A stretch of 64,000 bases of DNA from Macrostomum hystrix (Eukaryota > Platyhelminthes > Macrostomidae). Where the stretch lies: contig CATNEN010000038.1 in the NCBI GenBank assembly GCA_950097015.1, positions 682,001-746,000 on the forward strand, read 5' to 3'. The notes under the pieces were generated by a model. That model was not told where the DNA came from, did not search any database, and worked only from the letters and a program-made list of their open reading frames with translations. Made by a program: the position numbers and the translations under genes. Of the stretch, positions 44,745 to 58,100 are shown in pieces (position 1 is the stretch's first letter; each line of letters opens with the position of its first letter).

Positions 44745-46800
44745 GTTTACACAAAAAGTTGCAGCGATTCAACCAGATGAATAGTCAAATAGTCAAATAA
44801 TCAAAAGTCAAATCGTCAATCCTTAAAATTCATACAATTTGAAACCCGATATACTTGTAGCTTTAGGTTTGCCAAGGCTCATAGACTAAAACAGCGGGCA
44901 CGGAAAGCCGATTTGTGCCCGCTGCCGGGGGGGATTTCGTCTATGTCCAAAGCTACGGAAGGCTGTTCGTATTGCTGCATTAAAGAGAGACGTGGATGCA
45001 TCGGACTAGGCTAGTAATGAAGTCGGTGACGGTGACTTATCACATCACGGGATGAGTGAGCCGTGATGCATATCAAAGTACTAATTAAGACTTATTAAAG
45101 ACTCTGACTGACCCTGCCCTTCCGTTCTCTCTCCCAGACCCGCCATAAATCTCTTGGCGTTCAGTGATTTCTCAAACTTTCAATAAAGAGAGGGGGCAGT
45201 GTCTTTAATAATTCGTCCAACTTTCTTAATTATCAATCCCCGCTATATCAAAGTCTAATTTTCTATCGTCTGCTTAAGTACGGTCCATTTCAATAAGCCA
45301 TATATTTTAACAACGCAAAGGAAAGGGACCCTCTCTGCACTTCATGTGGAGAGAACTTAGATAAGACAATCTGAGCTGGGCCATGTACATTAAACAAAAG
45401 GGAGGGGCTGGCCCGCTATAGCCCTCCTTCAAGCCACAGACACTCAGGCTGAGAGAACCCCCCACTCGATTTTTATCGATCGGGCGGCACAGCCATCCAA
45501 TCCATCACCGCAAGCGAAAGCGAAAGCCTTGGCCCCAGCTTATGTACATTCAAACCTCAATAGACAGAAATCTCGTCCCCACAAACAAACACTGACAAAT
45601 GCATGGAGGACTGTAGCCTGTGTACTCTAAGTCAAGCTTCAACTAATGAAATTTCGGTTTCTTTCAATTCATGTGATGCAAAAAGTTGATCGCAAAAAAC
45701 AGGATGATCTTTAATTAATTACTGCTTACTTCATATTCATACTTCATCAGATAATTAAACTTTCCAAGACTACAATTGTCAAGTTGACAATTTGACATGT
45801 CATTCTCTTTCAAACATCCATATGCTTCTATTGACACCATTTTAAGTTCAATGCGAAAAAGTGCACTATCGTAGGGGCAGAAATGGCAAACTTTTTCTCT
45901 CATACGTACACCTGTACAGGTACATATTTTAGTACAGATGGCCAACTACTGAATGTGTGTACAAAGAAAATGTAGAAAATTCAATATATAAATTTTTTGC
46001 GCACATCTGTTGCGCTTCTAAAAACTGAAGCCGCATTCAAATCGCACACCAAATACGTTCTGGCCATGCAGTTTTGTACCTAGAAAAATGACTAAAAATT
46101 AGCGAAATCACGTTTTTGAGATTTGAGAATTACCCACATCTTCAGTAAACAACATCCAATCAGTCTGAAATCAACATTGTCGTATAGGTGACACCCAAGA
46201 AATTTGGTTGACATGTTTTTAAATGCAATTGAAGTCACATGTCTGTGTCATAGAGGCGTCTAAAAGTGCACCACTAAGAGTACTTTAAAAGTGCCGATTT
46301 TTTCAATCACAGAAGTACAAAAAAATTCTTCCCCATCAAGTAGTGTGTTGGGGTTACGACCCAGCAAGTCAAAGTTAAAAACATGCACATTTTTTCAACC
46401 TTAAAAACCCGTTTTTTGACCCTTTGACCCAGAACCCTTTGACCCTCTTCTTGGGTCAGCAAGAAAAAATCCATATCAAATCATTGTAGGCTTCTATAGC
46501 CCCTATCGACTGGATAGTCACTTGGCGACACCATAAACTGCCGAGAATAGCGCCGAGAGACAAATTTTTGTCATGTCCAAAAATATCATGTTTTTGCCAT
46601 GCCATGCCATGGCAATGCTTTTAGCTTCAGTACATAGAGCTAAGTATTTTACATGTTTTGCAAAAAACCGCAACCAAATCGGTTCAACTGGGCAAAAGCG
46701 GCAATCGTTAGAAGTTGAAAAACGTGCTTTCCTATCCCGACACGGTGGTTACATCTTATCAAGATGAGATATCGCATCCGATCCGTATCACTCATCCCAA
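44745..46800. other. 5' flank of ADAM copy A and AT-rich spacer
   Basis: 44745-45294 is shared with copy B (60081-60630) and is the probable ADAM promoter region. The rest is present once in the window. No gene is recognised. The duplication partner of 45295 onward is expected beyond the right end of the window. Confidence 0.55.
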
Positions 46801-46811
46801 CTAGAGCTGAG

Positions 46812-46945
46812 CACAGATCCTATATACACAGATCCTATATACACAGATCCTATATACACAGATCCTATATACACAGATCCTATATACACAGATCCTATAT
46901 ACACAGATCCTATATACTTGTATAGAGTGTATATAGGATCTGTGA
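46812..46945. repeat. 15-bp repeat ending in an inverted copy
   Basis: Seven or eight units of ACAGATCCTATATAC are followed at 46930-46945 by GTATATAGGATCTGT, the reverse complement of a unit. The array can therefore fold back on itself. Confidence 0.88.
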
Positions 46946-48149
46946 AGCTGAGAGAGATGCAGTGTGATCTTATTCTGACTAAAACGTGCTCGATTTCAAT
47001 AAGATAGCAACAGGTGATATTAGTGGCTAGTAGTTGTGAGTATGTCTGTTCTGGGACACCATGTTTTCCGCCTTTGCACATTACACTAATAACTATAAAC
47101 AGTAACCCAGCCAAGGTGGTAAAAAAATCTGAACCGAATGAAAAGCAAAGCCAAGAAATCATTAGAGAGTTGCTATCTATTGATGCAAGGGATGGAGAAT
47201 CCCAGGAAATTTGTTCTTACGCTTGACCAACCTTGAGTATTGAGTATGTCCTTAAAGTCCTGGCCAGGAAAAAATACGCAGAAAAACTGATAATGCACTT
47301 TTAATGTTCAGATCAATGAGGCAGAGGCGAGTAAAGTGGCGGTACGAACTTGGCAACGCAGGCACTAAAAGCGATTAAGCATTGCCATTTACTGTGTACT
47401 CGTATTTTTGGATGAAGAAACAAAGCGACCGGAGGTAAAAGCAAAAAGAATGGGTGGGTAAAGCAGCTCGCGGCTTTACCCGTTTTTAATGTCAGAGCGC
47501 GCGGCCCTCCTCTCTCTCTGCCCTCTCTCCGCCGCCTACCGCCCACCCCCTTTTGCGTGTTCATCTGTGCTCGTACATTTCCGAGACTGCACATTTTAAG
47601 TCCCGGGGCTGCGCCCCAATATATGTCGCCCCGTGTTGAGAAGCGAGGATCGCTGTCGCTGTCTCAAAAATAAAATTTTTCTTTCAGTTTTATCTGCTGC
47701 TTTAATTAAAATAAACTCGCGCTAACAGCCACATCGCTCATGGGCTGCTTCTCGCCTGTGGGCGCACTTTCGCCAACTGCCTTCTTCCTGCGTTCTTCCT
47801 GCTTTTGCCGCCGCTTCAGACATTAAGAAGAAAAAAAATTGACAATTGAGCAGCAGCGACACCCTCTCACGCTGGGAGAAGTGCCATATAAAACAACGTG
47901 GTAGGCACGTTCCCGGGATTTAGGGGTATTGGTGAAAGTGCATACGCTCAGTACGTAAAACACGCAAGGTAACGCAAACTAAGCTGTACAGCTAGGTGAG
48001 CAGAGTGACGGGTAATGAAAAGACAGCGAGGCGGATTTCTCAAACATTAAAGGCGGTTAAAGCCGCATGCTTTGCCTGCCTAGTATCAGAATATAATACA
48101 ACAACTCCAGAAACTTAAGCAAACGGACCTAAATGACTGCATTCATAAA
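46946..48149. other. Spacer without a recognised gene
   Basis: Contains a pyrimidine-rich GC stretch at 47500-47560, a palindromic CGGGGCTGCGCCCC at about 47604-47617 and a TATAAAA at 47888. No coding region is supported. Confidence 0.45.
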
Positions 48150-48570
48150 ATGGCGGCTTCTGGAACCTCAAAGGGATTCTGGTCCGGCCTTAGAAGAGCA
48201 GAAGAGTTACTGTTCACAAGCAAGCGACTTAACAGATCTAAAGCCCCAATCGCTGACATCGTGGACAACCTAAACAAAGTTTTGAACGCACATTCTTTTT
48301 CGGGTGCCCAGCCGCATCGCAAAGGTGAGGCAGGCAGTCCCGGAATATTTAATTGGCTGTACGGAACTAGATAGAGAATTAAAAAGCTAAAGATAGGAAA
48401 AGCTGCAGGAATTTTAGATGGTATAGCAAATGAGCACATTATCCACGGACAGGAGTAGTATCTGCGGCTACTATCTGGGACAAACATTTACGCAGTCGCC
48501 GTTTTCCACAATCTGTTAACTATATTATTCCCAAAGAGATCAGGGAAAAGGGTGCTCGCCCCTTCGAAAA
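48150..48570 (+). pseudogene. LINE reverse-transcriptase fragment
   Basis: The frame from 48150 reads KGFWSGLRRAEELLF. After an in-frame stop it continues IKKLKIGKAAGILDGIANEH, the conserved start of a non-LTR reverse transcriptase (KLKxGKAAGxDGIxxE), and later FPKRSGKRVLAPSK. Several in-frame stops and the missing catalytic YxDD block make it a dead 5'- and 3'-truncated copy. Confidence 0.55.
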
Positions 48571-48659
48571 TCTGCCTCTATATTTCTTAATTCAAAATTA
48601 CACAAGTAACATACGTTTGATACAACTCAGCTTAATGCTACTGAGGTACATGTGGATAC

Positions 48660-49085
48660 TATCCCCTCAGCAGTAAAAAACAATGTCCCCCATGCCAGCA
48701 GAGAACTAATGTCCCCTCAGTAGCAAATAACCAATGTCCCCCCGGCAGTAAATAACCAATGTCCAAGCAGCAGAGAACTAATTCCCCCCAGCAGCAGAGA
48801 ACTAATTCCGCCCCAGCAGCAGAGAACTAATTCCCCCCAGCAGCAGAGAACTAATTCCGCCCCAGCAGCAGAGAACTAATTCCGCCCCAGCAGCAGAGAA
48901 CCGATGTTCCGTCAGCAGCAAATAACCAATGTCCCCCCAGCAGCAGAGAACCAATGTCCCCCAGCAGGAGAGAACTAATTTCCCCCCAGCAGCAGAGAAC
49001 CGATGTTCCGTCAGCAGCAAATAACCAATGTCCCCCCAGCAGCAAAGAACCAATTTCCCCGAAACAGAAGAGAACCTCCATAATA
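48660..49085. repeat. Minisatellite of CAGCAGAGAACTAATTCC type
   Basis: Units of about 25-30 bp built from CCCCAGCAGCAGAGAACTAA and CAGCAGCAAATAACCAATGT. A block order recurs about 110 bp apart (CCGATGTTCCGTCAGCAGC at about 48901 and 49000). Confidence 0.88.
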
Positions 49086-49224
49086 CAAGAATGGAGGCTA
49101 CTTGCAGGCATCCAAACCCCCAGCACGAAATATTTCCCCTCTTTCTTTTAAACAGGTTTATTGCAGAGAAAGATTTCACTCAGCCCAGCAGGCAACAAAT
49201 ATTCCTGTTACATCTCCTGTTACA

Positions 49225-49510
49225 TGTGGCACTGTAGATACATTTAGAAAACTGTTAGACACTTTCAGAAAACTGTTACACACATTTAGAATCCTGTTAA
49301 ACACATTTAGAAAACTATTAATACATTTAGAAAACTGTTGGACACATTTAGAAAACGGTTAAACACAATAAAAAGCTGTTGGACACATTTAAAAGACTTT
49401 TGGACACATTAAGAAAACTGTTAAACGCATTTAGAAACCTGCTAAACACTTTTAGAGACCTGTTAATCACATCTAGAAACCTGTTAAACACATTTAGAAG
49501 ACTGTTAAAC
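49225..49510. repeat. About 20-bp repeat AAACTGTTAAACACATTTAG
   Basis: About 14 degenerate units with variants GTTGGACACATTT, AGACCTGTTAATC and AAAAGCTGTTGG. Confidence 0.85.
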
Positions 49511-49550
49511 GCTTTTTGTGTTTTATGTTGTGTTTTGTTTTGTGTTTTGT

Positions 49551-50866
49551 GTTTGTGATCAACGCATCGCAGAGCTGCATGGCCGGCTGGTCAGTCAGGA
49601 TCAGCTTTATAATCGGAGAACGGGGGTGACTTCGTTCTTTCTCGGCCAAGTCTACCATCGCCTTATGCGTGAGCATCAGCTCACAGTAGCTAGCGTTGCG
49701 GAGCTGTTCGAAGCTACTTACTATCATGTTCAGTCCCGGCATAACATTTTTGCTTTGTTGACTGACCTACCACGACTGCGCTATTGTGCTGTTTCGGCCA
49801 CATTTCTGCATGAGAACTCTATGAAGATTCATGAAGAATGGCCTTGGCGACGCGATGCGGAAGATTGGAATAAGCCTGAACCTCCGATAAAACCAAGGAC
49901 TGCGTCTGCACTAGGTGCTATGTTGAACGAGAACGTCTTAGGTCAGGTTAATCATGTCCAGCATGGGAAAGTCGGACTAATCCCAATGCCGTCATTGTCT
50001 TCAACGGCTGATGCTGCTGCCTACTCTGGTGCTACAACTGCTGCTGCCTACTCTGGTGCTACAACTGCTGCTGCCTACTCTGGTGCTACAACTGCTGCTG
50101 CCTACTCTGGTGCTACAACTGCTGCTGCCTACTCTGGTGCTACAACTGCTGCTGCCTACTCTGGTGCTATACCACTGCTGCTGCTTACTCTGGTGCTACA
50201 ACTGCTGCTGTCTACTCTGGTGCTACAACTGCTGCTGTCTACTCTGGTGCTACAACTGCTGCTGCCTACTCTGGTGCTACAACTGCTGCTGTCTACTCTG
50301 GTGCTACAACTGCTGCTGCTTACTCTGGTGCTACAACTGCTGCTGCCTACTCTGGTGCTACAACTGCTGCTGTCTACTCTGGTGCTACAACTGCTGCTGC
50401 TTACTCTGGTGCTAACTGCTGCTGCCTACTCTGGTGCTACAACTGCTGCTGCTTACTCTGGTGCTACAACTGCTGCTGCCTACTCTGGTGCTACAACTGC
50501 TGCTGTCTACTCTGGTGCTACAACTGCTGCTGTCTACTCTGGTGCTAACTGCTGCTGCCTACTCTGGTGCTACAACTGCTGCTGCCTACTCTGGTGCTAC
50601 AACTGCTGCTGCCTACTCTGGTGCTACAACTGCTGCTGCCTACTCTGGTGCTACAACTGCTGCTGTCTACTCTGGTGCTACAACTGCTGCTGCTTACTCT
50701 GGTGCTAACTGCTGCTGCCTACTCTGGTGCTACAACTGCTGCTGCCTACTCTGGTGCTACAACTGCTGCTGCCTACTCTGGTGCTGATGTTACTGCGGCT
50801 ACAGCTGACCCGAGTGATTCTGCCGTTTCTATTGCTGGTGACGGATCTGCAATGTCTGCTGATTAA
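49551..50866 (+). CDS. Unrecognised ORF with Ala/Ser/Thr repeat tail, probably decayed
   Basis: The plus frame from about 49551 is open and protein-like (LHGRLVSQDQLYNRRTGVTS, FFLGQVYHRLMREHQLTVAS, RYCAVSATFLHENSMKIHEE) without a match I recognise. At about 50010 it enters 29 or so units of a 27-bp repeat that reads YSGATTAAA. A +2 indel at about 50166 and -2 indels at about 50412, 50547 and 50708 shift the frame, and the direct reading stops at 50706-50708. The last units return to the YSGATTAAA frame, ending DVTAATADPSDSAVS and a stop at 50864-50866. No in-frame ATG starts the unique part, and 49563-49571 (CATCGCAG) might be an acceptor. Either the gene is broken or this is retrotransposon-derived. 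Confidence 0.35.
50010..50787. repeat. 27-bp minisatellite CTACTCTGGTGCTACAACTG type
   Basis: About 29 units containing TACTCTGGTGCTACAACTGC and TGCTGCC. All three plus frames are open across normal units; only -2 variants (GGTGCTAACTGC) create a stop in one frame. Confidence 0.95.
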
Positions 50867-50869
50867 TTT

Positions 50870-51545
50870 GAGAATAAATGTTCGGGGTCATTTTTTACCC
50901 ACCCCCAAGACAGAATCATAGTCACGCAGAGTTTTAGTCTGGCTGTTTTAGAGCGCACATAGCGGGTAACTTGTGCTGCTGCAGCTCCTTCCTGGATCAA
51001 AGCTCTCTCTTCTTGAACTCCCCCTGATCTCAAACCCAACAAGCAAACACAGGAAGCAACAGCTGCAAAAGAAAGGGTCCACAAAGCCATGTGTAATTTT
51101 AAAGAAGCGTCGAGTAGGTAAGTGAAATAGCGGGGTAGGAAGGGAGAAAATGGAGTGGGTAGGGTAGTGGTGGCAGTGCAGACATGTCCAGAGAGAATTG
51201 TGCGGTGGTAGAATATCGGCGCCTTCTTAATCTAACGCATGCTTGAAGCAGACCTTAGCTTTTCAGACCCCCTACTGCTCTCACCACCCAGTCCCCTTAC
51301 AGAGTCACAATGAGCCCGGAACTCCTCCTTAAAATCAATAATTATCGGTTCTCCCAATAATACACACATGAACTTTACAGACGGTTTTTCCATGCGTTTA
51401 ATGCTTGCCCAATTCAGAGAACGCAGCCGGAGCAGCAGTAGTTGCCATTACGATACTTATTTTTCTGTCTGCATTATTTTATGCTATGCTTGCATCCCAT
51501 ATGCTTACCATTTTTCATCTACACACTCAACTAAATGGAAAAAGC
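50870..51545. other. Spacer without a recognised gene
   Basis: No ORF or element recognised. A GGGTAGG-rich stretch lies at about 51130-51170. Confidence 0.5.
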
Positions 51546-51546
51546 T

Positions 51547-51698
51547 AAATGGAAAATAACAACACGACAATTCGCTACGGAAGAACTGAGCTCCATAGAG
51601 ACCAGGCTTTTGTTGAAAGATTCAATCTAACTTTAGCAAAGTGACTTTTCACAAAGCAGACAGCTGAACAGCTGAAACTAAACAGTGGCCAATACTAT
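51547..51698 (+). mobile_element. Polinton-like integrase fragment, second copy
   Basis: Matches 30273-30418 with a few indels, including the AFVERFN-type region, and then breaks off into unrelated sequence before the small ORF. The remaining integrase, the VDES repeat and the BEL element present in the other copy are all absent here. Confidence 0.7.
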
Positions 51699-51754
51699 TG
51701 AAACATTGAAAGTTTCATTTAAACTAAAAAATACCATCAAATGCCAGTTTTAAT

Positions 51755-52024
51755 GTGAATATTTTATATTTGTACAAAAGAAAAACTTTGTTGTACTATC
51801 TCTTTCAAAGATTTAAACATATTGACGAGATTTTGTTCACTACAACCGAAGGAACATTTTTATTCTACGTCCTTTGTCCTACAAAATATTTCAATTGCGA
51901 CGAAAATATAATTTTAAACAGAGAAAGAAAATACTTTGAAATGTTTTATATGGCGGATTGGACATGTTTATATTTCTACCGAACAGAAAGTAGCATAAAA
52001 ATCCTACAACTAAAATTTACTTGA
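51755..52024 (+). CDS. Unrecognised small ORF, copy B
   Basis: 89 codons open from a GTG, matching 35980-36249 with about ten amino-acid changes (for example HMDEIL to HIDEIL and FETFY to FEMFY). No ATG starts it. The frame has stayed open in both copies despite the changes. Confidence 0.3.
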   Translation: MNILYLYKRKTLLYYLFQRFKHIDEILFTTTEGTFLFYVLCPTKYFNCDENIILNRERKYFEMFYMADWTCLYFYRTESSIKILQLKFT

Positions 52025-52179
52025 GTGGGTCTCGTGGTGTTTAAATTAAGAGAGAAATAATTTAGTCGTTTGTCATGCCTTTAAGTCATTCGAGAGGCAT
52101 TTTCGTACTTCGAGAGGCATTTGAGTCATTGCATTGTGTGCAAAATTTAAAGGCTGAATTTTTAAACTTAGACTGTGAC

Positions 52180-55100
52180 CTAGCAGACGGTGACTGCGGC
52201 GGCTGCCAAGCTGGCCAGGCTTACCAGGATGGCGGCGGAAACTCCGCCAGTTCTCAGGCCGTCACTAAACGGTCCGGGCGGACCGCTGTTTAAGCTGCCA
52301 CCGTTGCCGGCGAACTTGCAGTCGGGCGGGGCGAATCCTGCCGGACAGTGGCAGTATCCGCGCGAGTTCACGATGCCACCGTTTTGGCAGGTGACATTGC
52401 CAGCCACAGCGGTTCGGGCACGAATATCCGAGGTGGATTGGCAAAGTCCGGCTAGGCACATTTGCTCGTCGTTACGGTTTCCGCAACGCGCACCGTCTGG
52501 CACTCGATCGGGTGCGTGCACCGCCAGACGGTAGCTGCAAATGGCATAGCCGCACGTTTCTGGACCTCTCCCGGTTACAGTCGAACCGCAGTTCGCCAAA
52601 TACGGAATCGGGAAACCATTTTCGGCAGGCGCAAAGTTGGCGCACATTGCCATATCACAGTCCGTGAGTCTTAACGGGCACCAGGATCTCTGCAAGCGGT
52701 GAAGAAGTAGCTCGTGTGATGGTTAATTAATTGGTGAACTAGACAGCGAATCGGAATCGCTCAGGAGGAAGAGACGCAATAAATAGTGAGGTGAGCTTGA
52801 CGGCTGACTTAAAAGGCAGTCAATATCGTTTTGCAGGAAAAGAAGCAATTCAATCAAAGTGAATACAAGCGTTAGTAGCTTTAAGAGCTTCCGAGAGTGA
52901 TGGAATTCCTCAGACTCACGGCATCCTGTGCCGTCGGTCCCCAGAGTAACTGACACTGAGTCTGGGCGGAGCCGCACAGACCGTTGGCGCAGAAGTTGCT
53001 GCCGCACGGTGTCCCGTCTCTGGCAGTGAAATCGTCCGGGCAGGTTGAGTTGACGCCGTTACAGAATTCCGGCAGGTCGCATTCTCCTTTGGCGGCGCGG
53101 CAGACGGTGCCAGTCGGGCGCGGCTGACAGACAGTCAGGTCGCAGCAGCGCCCCGCGGCGCATGTAGCGGATTCGGCCAGCTGGCAGGAGGTGGCGTTGC
53201 AGCAGGCGTTGCCTCTGTGAAATGATTGGTGAGCTGATAACTAACAACTTCTTTGCTACCTGTGACACAAAGCTCGAGACTTTGGATCTTGTTAGTTTCA
53301 AAATAGATGAAAAAGATGTAGAAAAAAAATCTATATTGCACCGAAATCCACTTGGCACAGCCGCAGCTATTGCGCAGCGCTTCCAAATACTATGTGTACA
53401 GCTGTTCAGACTGTGTACTGAGTGCTGCCACTCCTACCGAAATTTCCACGCCAGCAGATGTTGCTAGTCAATTTATATTTCCTTATTTCCTTCGGGCTGC
53501 GATTCGAACTCCCGAACTACTCAGACGGAGTTGTCTTTCAATGTGCAGCAGTCACTTTTTGTAGGTATTCGTTTTTTATAGCACACACGACACGCAAAAC
53601 TCCTAACATAGCTCGTAGGAAGAATTAGTAGAGCATAAAATGAACAATTGCAAGAGGGCTGCGGGCAATGGCTCATCATTTGGCGACACTAGACCCCAGC
53701 CAGCGAGGAGGCAATTCTGCCCATTTCCCTGACTCCCGAGCACACCTACTCACACAGGTGTGTACATCTGCAATCAATTTCTCATCATCAGGCAGTGTAG
53801 ACTGTCTCTGTGCCCTGGAGGTTGGCCCCCAACGACGCAAATTGCACTACAAGCCCCAAGCCTTCTATCCGCGGCTGCGGGCCAAATTAATAAGTGAAAG
53901 TAATTCTAACCTGAGTTGTTGGGCAGCCAAGTGAAAAGTGAAAAATCCCAAGATTGGGTTAGATTGAAGAAGTCAAATCCCAGTTGACTGAGTACCCAGA
54001 CCTACTCATCCCCTGCACCGCCACGACAACCGGCCTCGCCGCCGCAGTCGCAGGCTTCGCCGGGTTCCAGCAGGCCGTTGCCGCAGACCGCTTTTGGCCA
54101 ATCCGCGGCTACTGGCAGGCGAAGCCCGCCCGGTTTGTCGGTCTCCGGTCTCGGCAACAGCAGGCAGTGACGGACGCCGGAATCCAGGAAGCCCAGCAGG
54201 GCGCGTGCTGAGCAGGACGACCAGCCGATGCCGCGCCAGTCGCTGTCAGTCTGCATTGTGGCGCCCATCATGCAGGCTGAGTAGGGACAGTTGCAGTCCC
54301 GTCCTGGATATTCGTGATCGTGCTGGACGCCCAGGTTGTGGGCCAGTTCGTGTGCCATGGTCAGCCCGATGCCGTGAGCCCACTGGCGAGTCTGGGGGAG
54401 TGCAGTCGGTGATATCAGAGATATTCGATATTCGGGATACCAGATTAGGGAGACTGGGAAACAGAGATTAGGGAGGCCTGTTAGACCTGTTAGACGTGTC
54501 TATCCCCCCAATAGAGATTAGAGACACTAGGGGATAAAGAATAGGGAGACTGGAGATCGAGAGAGGAATTTAAAAAGAGGGTACTGGTCTCCCAATTCAT
54601 TCTAATATAGGGATTAGTGTCTTCTACTGGAAGCCAGTTTGTTAGTTACTTACAACGCTGAGGCCAGCGCAATTCAATGAAGATAAAATTGACATTGTTT
54701 TGCATATGTTTCCTGTGGAGGCAATGCCAAATGTGGAGCCGTAGCTTTCTCTTCCACTGAAATTTGAGTTGATGAAGGTTTAAATATAGGTTTTGGCTAT
54801 GCACTCGTAATTTGGTACCCGACCGAATTGTCCATTAGAAGTGTCTAGTAGATGGGAGTCTGGTAGGTTAAAGTATTGTCGATAAGAGAGTCTTGTAGCC
54901 ATGTATCCATGGGACCCTTTTGTATAATAGAGTCTGGTAGACTGAAGTATTTTGGATGAGAGAGTCTGGTAGACTGGACTCTTTTGGATGAGAGAGTCTG
55001 GTAGACTGGAGTGTCTTGGATGAGAGAGTCTGGTAGACTGGACTCTTTTGGATGAGAGAGTCTGGTAGACTGGAGTCTTTTGGAAAAGAGATTCTGGTAT

Positions 55101-58100
55101 AGATTAAAGCATTGCCAATAAGATCGGAGTCTTTTGTAGAAGGCAATGTGCTATCGGCTGTAGTCTTGCACATAGACAGTGAGCACTCAAGGCTATCCAA
55201 TCAGCTCACTTAAGCAGGTGCACACAGTCGTAGTCCACTTCTTTCGGAATCGTCAGTGAATATGTCTTTATTAACTCCAGCGTGTCGCCCGGATTCCGAG
55301 TTGTCGGATTGGCGAAATCGAAGCCAGAAATTGTACTGCTATGAATTTCCAGCGTGCTGACTACTACATAAATGTCGAAGCGGCGAAATAACTGCAGAAA
55401 TAGCGAAAAGATGCCTCTTATACTGCTTTAAGTACGGTGCGAAAAACTAACTGCAGCTTTATATATCCATAATTTCTATGTGCAGTTTTTTAGAGTGTAA
55501 AAATAAAAATTGCAGGAGGGCTGCGGGCAATGGCACATCATTTGGTGACAGGTGACACTAGACTCGCAGCCAGCGAGGAGGCAACTCTGACCTGGGTATC
55601 ACCTGGTAGACATGGGTATCTCCTGTTAGAAATGTGTATCACACGATAGACATGGGTATCACCTGTTAGACATTGGTATCACCTGTTAGACATTGGTATC
55701 ACCTGTTAGACACTATGCTCACATTGTTGACGATTCCAATAATGCTCTGTACCGCATCAATCACAGCCGATGACTTCGAGGAGTGCATTTTGTACTGCAA
55801 TTAAAAGTGAGCAGCTGGACTATTACTCTAATTAAGTACTCTAGTTAAGTTATTCTTGGGACCTAAATTAAGCCAACGTTTTTTCACATTGGAAACGCTA
55901 ACGCTAAACGCTAAACGCCCTCTAGTATCCATGGTTACCCCAATGGAAAACAATATATCTCTAAACTTAACGCATTGAACAGCTATTAATTTAATTATTT
56001 TTAGTTATTATAATATATATATCAATGGTTATAAATAAACCCATAAACTTACTCATGAATTAGAATGTGCATGTAATGAATAATTCATCACCATGTCACG
56101 GACAAAAAGAGCCGGGGTGAGTCGACTGCCTCGCCTAATGTCCATCGTATACCCTCATGACCTGGCCTAATGTCTATTGTACACCCTCGTGACCTGGCCT
56201 AATGTCTATTGTACACCCTCATGACCTGGCCTAATGTCTATTGTACACCCTCATGACCTGGCCTAATGTCTATTGTACACCCTCATGACCTGGCCTAATA
56301 TCTATTGTACACCCTCTTGACCTGGCCTAATGTCGATGGTTATCCCTCAAGTCTTTCCAAAGCTTGTTGTTATTGTAATTATGTGTTTTAATATCATAAA
56401 ATTATCAATGTTACACTCACAAACCCATTGTCAGCGATGAGGTAGAGCTGCATAATGAATGGGCCGCCACGACTGAGCACCTTCCTGCTATGGTCCAGCT
56501 TTATGGACCGGGTCTCGGACCTTGCGGAGCGCCGGTGCCTCTGTATTTGAGTTTTGAACAAGCAAAGGCCAGTAGAATTAACGGAATTGATTCAGTCAGT
56601 CTGTCTGTGTTAGCTTGATCAGTCCATGGACTGGGTGCCGGCACACTCTATTTTGTGCCGGCACACAAATTTCTATCCGAGCTAATGCTGCTAATGCTGC
56701 TAATGCGGTTAGGAGTCCGAAGCTCTGCGCCAAAACCTCATGAGCATACGCTTTCAATGTTGGGTCACCAAGAAGCATAGAATTTGCAAAGCTAAGCCTC
56801 ATCTATATAAATCTTGATTTTTAACTGGCTAACATGATCAAGCTGAACAGCAACTTGACACTTGAATGGCACCAGTCATAAATACTTTTTGCTATTCTGC
56901 CCCATTCTATCTGTTGGTCAGCTTTATCAACAATGGGAATAGCCATCCATCTGACATTATCCTTGATCCTTGGCATATACTTATAGAATAATGAGTCACT
57001 TTCAAAATTGGGCTCTTGAACTTTATTATTCCAAATAATGGCTTACCTGTAATAAAACGCTGCCACCAAGCATTTTGGTCAGTTGCTGTGGACTTACTGG
57101 AAGTTATGGTGAAACCCATCTACTTAATCATTGAGCATCTCAATCTATTTCTAAAATGATGTAAATGAAAACAAAAATCATACTCACGTGCAGCAATCCG
57201 CTTATTCAGCACGTCATAGGCCGATTCCAATGCTTTATGCTGCTTCCAACCGACACTTGATGGATACAAGTTGAGCTGGTACACCTGCCAGCTTGAGTCA
57301 CGCAGCCGCATGCGATGCCCGGTGGCTTGAATATAGCCCAGGTGAGTGATGTTGATTGACAGCGTGCCACTGTCAATGAGGGTTGGATTCAGCTGTCCGT
57401 GTAAATGATCTGCATGGCTGTCTGTTCTGGTGGGTCTGTTCTGGGCTGTCTGATCTGGGCTGTCTGCTCAGGGTTGTCTGCTCTGGGGTGTGTGCAGTAT
57501 CTGGGGTGTCTGTTCTGGGCCGTCTGCTCTGGGGTGTGTGCAGTATCTGGGGTGTCTGTTCTGGGGTGTCTGTTCTGGGGTGTCTGATCTGGGCTGTCTG
57601 ATCTGGGCTGTCTGTTCTGGGGTGTCTGATCTGGGCTGTCTGCTCTGAACTCTCTGTTCTGGGCTGTCTTCTGGGGTGTCTGTTCTGGGCTGGGGTGTCT
57701 GTTCTGGGCTGCCTGATCTGGGGTGTCTGTTCTGGAGTGTCTGTTCTGGAGTGTCTGTTCTGTAGTGTCTGTTCTGGAGTGTCTGTTTTGGAGTGTCTAT
57801 TCTGGATTGTCTGTTCTAAAGTGTGTGCTCGGGAGTCTGTGTTTTGAGTGTCTGTTCTGGAGTGTCTCTTTTGGAGTGTCTGTTCTGGAGTGTCTGTTCT
57901 GGAGTGTCTGTTCTCTGCTGTTTGATCTGGGGTGTCTGTTTTGGGGTGTTTGTACCTGGCTGTCTGATCTGGCGTTTCTGTTGTGGGGTGTCTTTCTGAG
58001 CTGTCTGTTCTCTGCTGTCTGATATGGGGTGTCTGTTCTGGGGTGTCTGATCTGCATATCTGTATGTTCTTGAGTGTATGTTCTGGGTCTCCGTTCTCAC

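Larger units (their letters stand above)
35971..45294. repeat. Segmental duplication, copy A
   Basis: Matches 51746-60630 over its whole length with only scattered substitutions and minisatellite length changes. The offset drifts from 15,775 to 15,336 because of indels. It contains the complete ADAM gene at 36646-44744. It ends at ...CCATTTCAAT|AAGCC, the point where copy B is interrupted by a Ty3/Gypsy LTR. A weaker match further left (30273-30420 to 51547-51698) suggests that the duplicated block extended farther left. Confidence 0.93.

Noticed and set aside
48143..48487. 114-codon minus ORF
   Set aside because: Antisense of a LINE reverse-transcriptase fragment that has the recognisable KLKxGKAAG block on the plus strand.
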